Positions 28,673-32,511 of a DNA stretch of 32,511 bases are shown one piece after another. Positions within the stretch are counted from its first letter, which is position 1. Every line of letters starts with the position of its first letter. The translations under genes and the position numbers were made by a program. Below the pieces are notes generated by a model. It was not told the origin of the DNA and ran no database searches. It worked only from the letters and a program-made list of their open reading frames with translations. Source of the DNA: Glaciihabitans sp. (GTDB lineage: Bacteria; Actinomycetota; Actinomycetes; Actinomycetales; Microbacteriaceae); assembly GCA_017882805.1 (NCBI GenBank), contig JADGOT010000081.1, forward strand, positions 1-32,511, given 5' to 3'.

Positions 28673-30433
28673 ATGACTCTCACCTCTTCCGCCGCACCGT
28701 CCGCGACAGCGCGTGGTGCGGATGCCACACTCGAGGCGGCCGCGAAGAAGCAACTCGACGCGACCATCGTTCGCCTCGCCGGAAACGAGAAGAGCTATGG
28801 CGCCCTCTCTGTCGCCGACCGCGCAAAGTTGGTCGATCGCGTGCACGCGACGGTGGCCGATGCCGCCGCGGATTGGGTGGATGCCGCGTCCCGCATCAAA
28901 CGCCTCGACGCGGACTCGCCCTACGTGGGCGAGGAGTGGATCTCGGGCCCGTACGCAGTTCTCGCCTCGCTTGCAGTACTGAGCGGTGCGCTCAAGGCCA
29001 TCAGCGCGGGCGCGAGTCCGCTGGCGCACAGCAAGTTCGGTCACGCCCCCGGAAACCGCGTGAGTATTACGGTTCTTCCGGGCTCGGTGAAGGAGTCCAT
29101 CCTCTTCAACGGCTTCCGCTCCGAGGTCTGGATGCCGCCGGGAGTGAGCGCCGAAACGGCAAGGGCCAAGGCCGGGCTTGGCGAACTCACCCCCACCAAA
29201 ACCGATGGCGTCGGCCTCGTGCTCGGCGCGGGCAACATCACGTCAATCCCGCCTCTCGATGTGCTCTACGAACTCTTCGCCAACAACCGGATCTCGTTGC
29301 TCAAGCTCAACCCCGTGCTCGCGGATATGGAACCTGCGTACCGCGCAGCCCTCGCACCGTTGATCGAGGCTGGCTACCTCGAGATTGTCCAGGGTGGCGG
29401 CGAGGTCGGGAGCTACCTCGCGCACCACCCGGGGATTTCGCATGTCCACATCACGGGCAGCTCGGCCACCCACGATGTCGTGGTCTGGGGCCCGGGTCAG
29501 GCTGGCCGCGATCGAAAGAAGGCGGGTACGCCGCTACTTGCCAAACCCATCACCAGCGAGCTGGGAGGCGTCTCACCCATCATCATCGTTCCGGGCAAGT
29601 GGTCGAAGGCCGACCTGACGTTCCAGGCCGAGCACGTCGCAACCCAGCGCCTACACAACGGCGGCTACAACTGCATCGCCGGACAGATCGTCGTGCTCTC
29701 GAGCGACTGGGACCAAAAGGATGCCTTCGTGGCGGAAATCCGGGCTGCTCTCGACCGCGCTCCCGTGCGCGAACCGTGGTACCCGGGAAGCGATGACCGG
29801 GTGAACGCGGCGGCGAAGGCGCACCCGAGCGCAAAGCGTCACGCGAGCGACACGCGACTATTGGTCGAAATCTCCGCGGAAGACGACGCATCCACAATCC
29901 AGAACACCGAGTACTTCTCGCCCGTCCTCGGAGTCGTCGAGGTCGCCGGCACGGGGATCGAGTTTTTCGCGAAGGCGGTAGAGACGGTCAACGCCGACTT
30001 CCTTGGAACCCTGGGTGCCAACGTTCTCATCGATCCGGCGACGCGCAAGAAGCTCGGAGCTGCATTCATGGATCAGATCGCGAACCTGCGCTATGGCACC
30101 GTCGCCATCAATACCTGGACCGGATTCGGGTATCTCACTGCCGGTGCGCCATGGGGCGGATACCCGGGCGCGACGCTGACAGACGTGCAGAGCGGAATCG
30201 GCGTCGTGCACAATGCGCTTCTGATTGATTCGCCCGAGCGTGCGGTGGCCTACGGGCCGTTCCGACCGTTCCCGCGTTCGTTTGGCGGCGGCGAAGCGGC
30301 CCTCTTCCCGAAGCCACCGTGGTTCGTGACGGCCCGCTCGGCGCGCACCACGGGCAAGCGCCTGGTGAATTACGCGAAGAAGCCGTCGTGGCTTCGGATG
30401 CCCGCGGTCTTCGGTTCTGCCTTCCGGGCATAG
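28673..30433 (+). CDS. Aldehyde dehydrogenase family protein
   Basis: ELGGVSPIIIVPGKW with candidate catalytic Glu, HNGGYNCIAGQIVV with candidate catalytic Cys; RBS AAGGAG upstream of ATG 28673. Confidence 0.85.
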   Translation: MTLTSSAAPSATARGADATLEAAAKKQLDATIVRLAGNEKSYGALSVADRAKLVDRVHATVADAAADWVDAASRIKRLDADSPYVGEEWISGPYAVLASLAVLSGALKAISAGASPLAHSKFGHAPGNRVSITVLPGSVKESILFNGFRSEVWMPPGVSAETARAKAGLGELTPTKTDGVGLVLGAGNITSIPPLDVLYELFANNRISLLKLNPVLADMEPAYRAALAPLIEAGYLEIVQGGGEVGSYLAHHPGISHVHITGSSATHDVVVWGPGQAGRDRKKAGTPLLAKPITSELGGVSPIIIVPGKWSKADLTFQAEHVATQRLHNGGYNCIAGQIVVLSSDWDQKDAFVAEIRAALDRAPVREPWYPGSDDRVNAAAKAHPSAKRHASDTRLLVEISAEDDASTIQNTEYFSPVLGVVEVAGTGIEFFAKAVETVNADFLGTLGANVLIDPATRKKLGAAFMDQIANLRYGTVAINTWTGFGYLTAGAPWGGYPGATLTDVQSGIGVVHNALLIDSPERAVAYGPFRPFPRSFGGGEAALFPKPPWFVTARSARTTGKRLVNYAKKPSWLRMPAVFGSAFRA

Positions 30434-30460
30434 CCCTGCCCGGCCAGTAGGCTGGCGCCC

Positions 30461-31840
30461 ATCGAAAAGCAACTGATTCTCGGCGCGTTCGAGGAATTTA
30501 CCCCCAGCTTCATCAGCAACGCGTGGCCGCACGAGCGCAGCAACCCCGCGGGCTTCGCCACGCTCGAATACTGGCAGGAGCTGGCGCGGGAGCTCGACTC
30601 CGCGGGGTTCGACTTCCTGTTCTTTGCCGACGCTCTCGCCTACCCGATGCACGAAGACACGATTCCGGATGTCGTGGTGCGCGAGGCCGTACAGTTCCCC
30701 GTGCATGATCCGCTCACGCTCGTCAGTGGCCTCGCGGCAACGGTCGACCGCCTCGGGTTCGTCGTCACCGCATCCACGACCGCCGAGCAGCCGTACCTGC
30801 TTGCTCGCCGTTTCGCGTCCCTTGACCACCTGACCAAGGGACGCATCGGCTGGAACGTGGTCACGTCCGACATGCAGACTGCTCTCGTCAAACTGCTGGG
30901 CGCTGGCGATGTCACCCCACATGACCGCCGGTATGACCGCGCCGAGGAATTCATTGATCTCACGCTGAAGCTGTGGGAGGGCGGCTGGTCGGACGATCCG
31001 TTCATCCTCGACAAGCAGTCTCGGGTCTTCACCGATCTCAGTAAGGTGCACCGCATCTCGCACGAGGGTGACTTCTATTCGCTGGATGGCTACTTTCCGG
31101 TCAGCCCGTCGCCGCAACGCACTCCGACCTTGTTTCAGGCGGGCGCATCCTCGCGCGGCGTGGAGTTCGCGTCGCGGATCGCCGAGTGCTTCTTCATTCA
31201 GGAGCGCGACCTCGACAAGGCGGCCAAACTCGTTGCCACAATCCGCGCGGAGGTCGAGAAGCGTGGACGAACTGGTGACACGGTGAAGATCATCAACAGC
31301 ATCTCGGTCGTCGTCGCTTCGACCGACGCTGAGGCCGCAGAACTTAGGGCGTCACTGACAGCGGCGCCCAGCCGCGACGCGATGGCCGCGCTTTTCCTCG
31401 GCTGGAGCGGAGTCAATCTGCTCGGGCTTGACCCGGACACGCTGCTCGACGATCTGAGCACAGAGATCGGCAAATCAACGCTCGCGATGTACCAAAACTC
31501 AGGGATGACAGTCGGTCAGGTGCTCGACGCCCTCGCAGAGACGCTGGGCGGCACAAAGGTCACAGGCACGCCGGCACAGGTCGCTGCCGAGATTGAGCGC
31601 ATCGCCGAAGTTACCGACGTCGACGGGTTCCTGATCGAGCACACCTTCGGGAGTCTTTCGACCTATCGGGAGTTCATTGACTCGGTCATGCCCATCCTGC
31701 GTGAGCACGGCGCGATCCCCGAGCATCCACGCTCGGGAACATTGCGCGAGATGCTCACCGGAGCCCCCACCGCGCGCCTCCGGCCGGAGCACCCGGGCTC
31801 GGCATTCCGGCCCGATAACCTAGGGCGAATTCGCGGATAG
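30461..31840 (+). CDS. LLM-class flavin-dependent monooxygenase, NtaA/SnaA/DszA type, probable non-canonical ATC start
   Basis: KQLILGAFEEFTPSFISNAWPHERSNPAGFATLEYWQELARELDSAGFDFLFFADALAYPM precedes the first in-frame ATG (30647); TKGRIGWNVVTS family signature. Confidence 0.8.
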   Translation: MEKQLILGAFEEFTPSFISNAWPHERSNPAGFATLEYWQELARELDSAGFDFLFFADALAYPMHEDTIPDVVVREAVQFPVHDPLTLVSGLAATVDRLGFVVTASTTAEQPYLLARRFASLDHLTKGRIGWNVVTSDMQTALVKLLGAGDVTPHDRRYDRAEEFIDLTLKLWEGGWSDDPFILDKQSRVFTDLSKVHRISHEGDFYSLDGYFPVSPSPQRTPTLFQAGASSRGVEFASRIAECFFIQERDLDKAAKLVATIRAEVEKRGRTGDTVKIINSISVVVASTDAEAAELRASLTAAPSRDAMAALFLGWSGVNLLGLDPDTLLDDLSTEIGKSTLAMYQNSGMTVGQVLDALAETLGGTKVTGTPAQVAAEIERIAEVTDVDGFLIEHTFGSLSTYREFIDSVMPILREHGAIPEHPRSGTLREMLTGAPTARLRPEHPGSAFRPDNLGRIRG

Positions 31841-31858
31841 CGAGCCTAGGCTTTGAGC

Positions 31859-32511
31859 ATGGCCGATGCGCTCGAGATCCCGACGGCGGGCGGCACCGTT
31901 CGCGGCATTCTTGCCGGCGATGTGCGGGAATGGCGGGGCATCCCGTTTGCCGCTCCCCCGATTGGCGAACTGCGGTTTCGCGCGCCAGCGCCCGCAGCAG
32001 CATGGACGGGAGTTCGCGACGCCACGGAATTCGGTCCGGTCGCACCACAGGATCGCAAGGGACCATTTTCGGGCGCGGAAGCAGAAACTCCGCGTAGCGA
32101 AGACTGCCTGACGATCAACGTCGCGGCACCGGCGGCCGCGTCGTCCGGACTGCCCGTCATGGTCTACGTCCACGGCGGCGGGTACAGCGTGGGTTCGCCG
32201 CGAGACACCGCGTTCCGTGGCATCAATTTCGCGCGCCGTGGAGTCATCCACGTCACCTTCAATTACCGGCTCAACGCCTTCGGCTATATCGACTTCAGCG
32301 AGTATGGTGCGGACAACAACCTCGGCCTGCGTGATCAAGTGGCGGCGCTCGAGTGGATTCGCGACAACATTGCCGCGTTCGGCGGTAACCCGGCCAACGT
32401 GACCGTCTACGGCGAAAGCTCGGGCGCAAACGCTGTCACCACGCTCCTCACTCTCCCTGCCGCGCGGGGGCTCTTCGCGCGTGCGATCGCGCAGAGCCCG
32501 CCAAGCAACGC
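31859..32511 (+). CDS. Type B carboxylesterase, truncated by the window end
   Basis: ATG 31859: MADALEIPTAGGTVRGILAGDVREWRGIPFAAPPIGELRFRAP...SEDCLTINVAAP...VMVYVHGGGYSVGS...VTVYGESSGANAVTTLL. Not in the ORF track (runs off the edge). Confidence 0.92.
   Translation, partial: MADALEIPTAGGTVRGILAGDVREWRGIPFAAPPIGELRFRAPAPAAAWTGVRDATEFGPVAPQDRKGPFSGAEAETPRSEDCLTINVAAPAAASSGLPVMVYVHGGGYSVGSPRDTAFRGINFARRGVIHVTFNYRLNAFGYIDFSEYGADNNLGLRDQVAALEWIRDNIAAFGGNPANVTVYGESSGANAVTTLLTLPAARGLFARAIAQSPPSN

Noticed and set aside
29858-31117. 419-aa minus-strand ORF across the ALDH/LLM junction
   Set aside because: No domain signal; plus strand has clear enzyme motifs on both sides.
31819-31852. Cluster of short palindromes CCTAGG / GCGAATTCGC / AGCCTAGGCT between LLM and esterase as an operator array
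   Set aside because: Two lie in the coding end of LLM, and the last overlaps the proposed TAGGCT -10 element; simpler explained as promoter and codon usage.
1-32511. CRISPR arrays, tRNA/rRNA genes, transposases, phage genes
   Set aside because: None seen on reading; absence was not confirmed by tools such as tRNAscan-SE or CRISPR finders.

Overview
High-GC actinobacterial chromosome, probably Microbacteriaceae (inferred from gene content and synteny, not searched). It begins in the dcw cluster (ftsI N-terminus, FtsL-like, rsmH, mraZ, all on the minus strand). It continues through a block that resembles M. tuberculosis Rv2163c-Rv2187: DUF3040, polyprenyl synthase, Rv2175c-like, PASTA Ser/Thr kinase, class II DAHP synthase, acyltransferase, FadD15-like ligase. 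Next come def, a MinD-like ATPase, pyc, an orphan ParA, and two MerR regulators with an FHA protein and a CDP-alcohol phosphatidyltransferase (the garA/Rv1828/Rv1830 neighbourhood). The last 10 kb is more accessory: DUF1295, LRV, S4, DHA2 MFS, pentapeptide-repeat protein, CtaG-like, DNA glycosylase, MarR, ALDH, LLM monooxygenase and a truncated carboxylesterase. No rRNA, tRNA, CRISPR array or transposase was seen. Main second-look items: (1) two related ~90-bp palindromic intergenic elements with ATTCAGGA termini, each between convergent genes; (2) an ALDH-TAG-LLM junction that is in frame, where the LLM domain has no ATG/GTG/TTG start and a likely leaderless ATC start; (3) recurring TANNNT-N6/7-start leaderless promoters; (4) a 14-bp palindrome in the divergent marR/ALDH promoter; (5) a LacI-type operator at the ROK kinase; (6) a CtaG homologue without the expected His motif and without a canonical start; (7) a GarA-like FHA protein without the ETTS phosphosite. 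No clearly new defence or mobile system was found.
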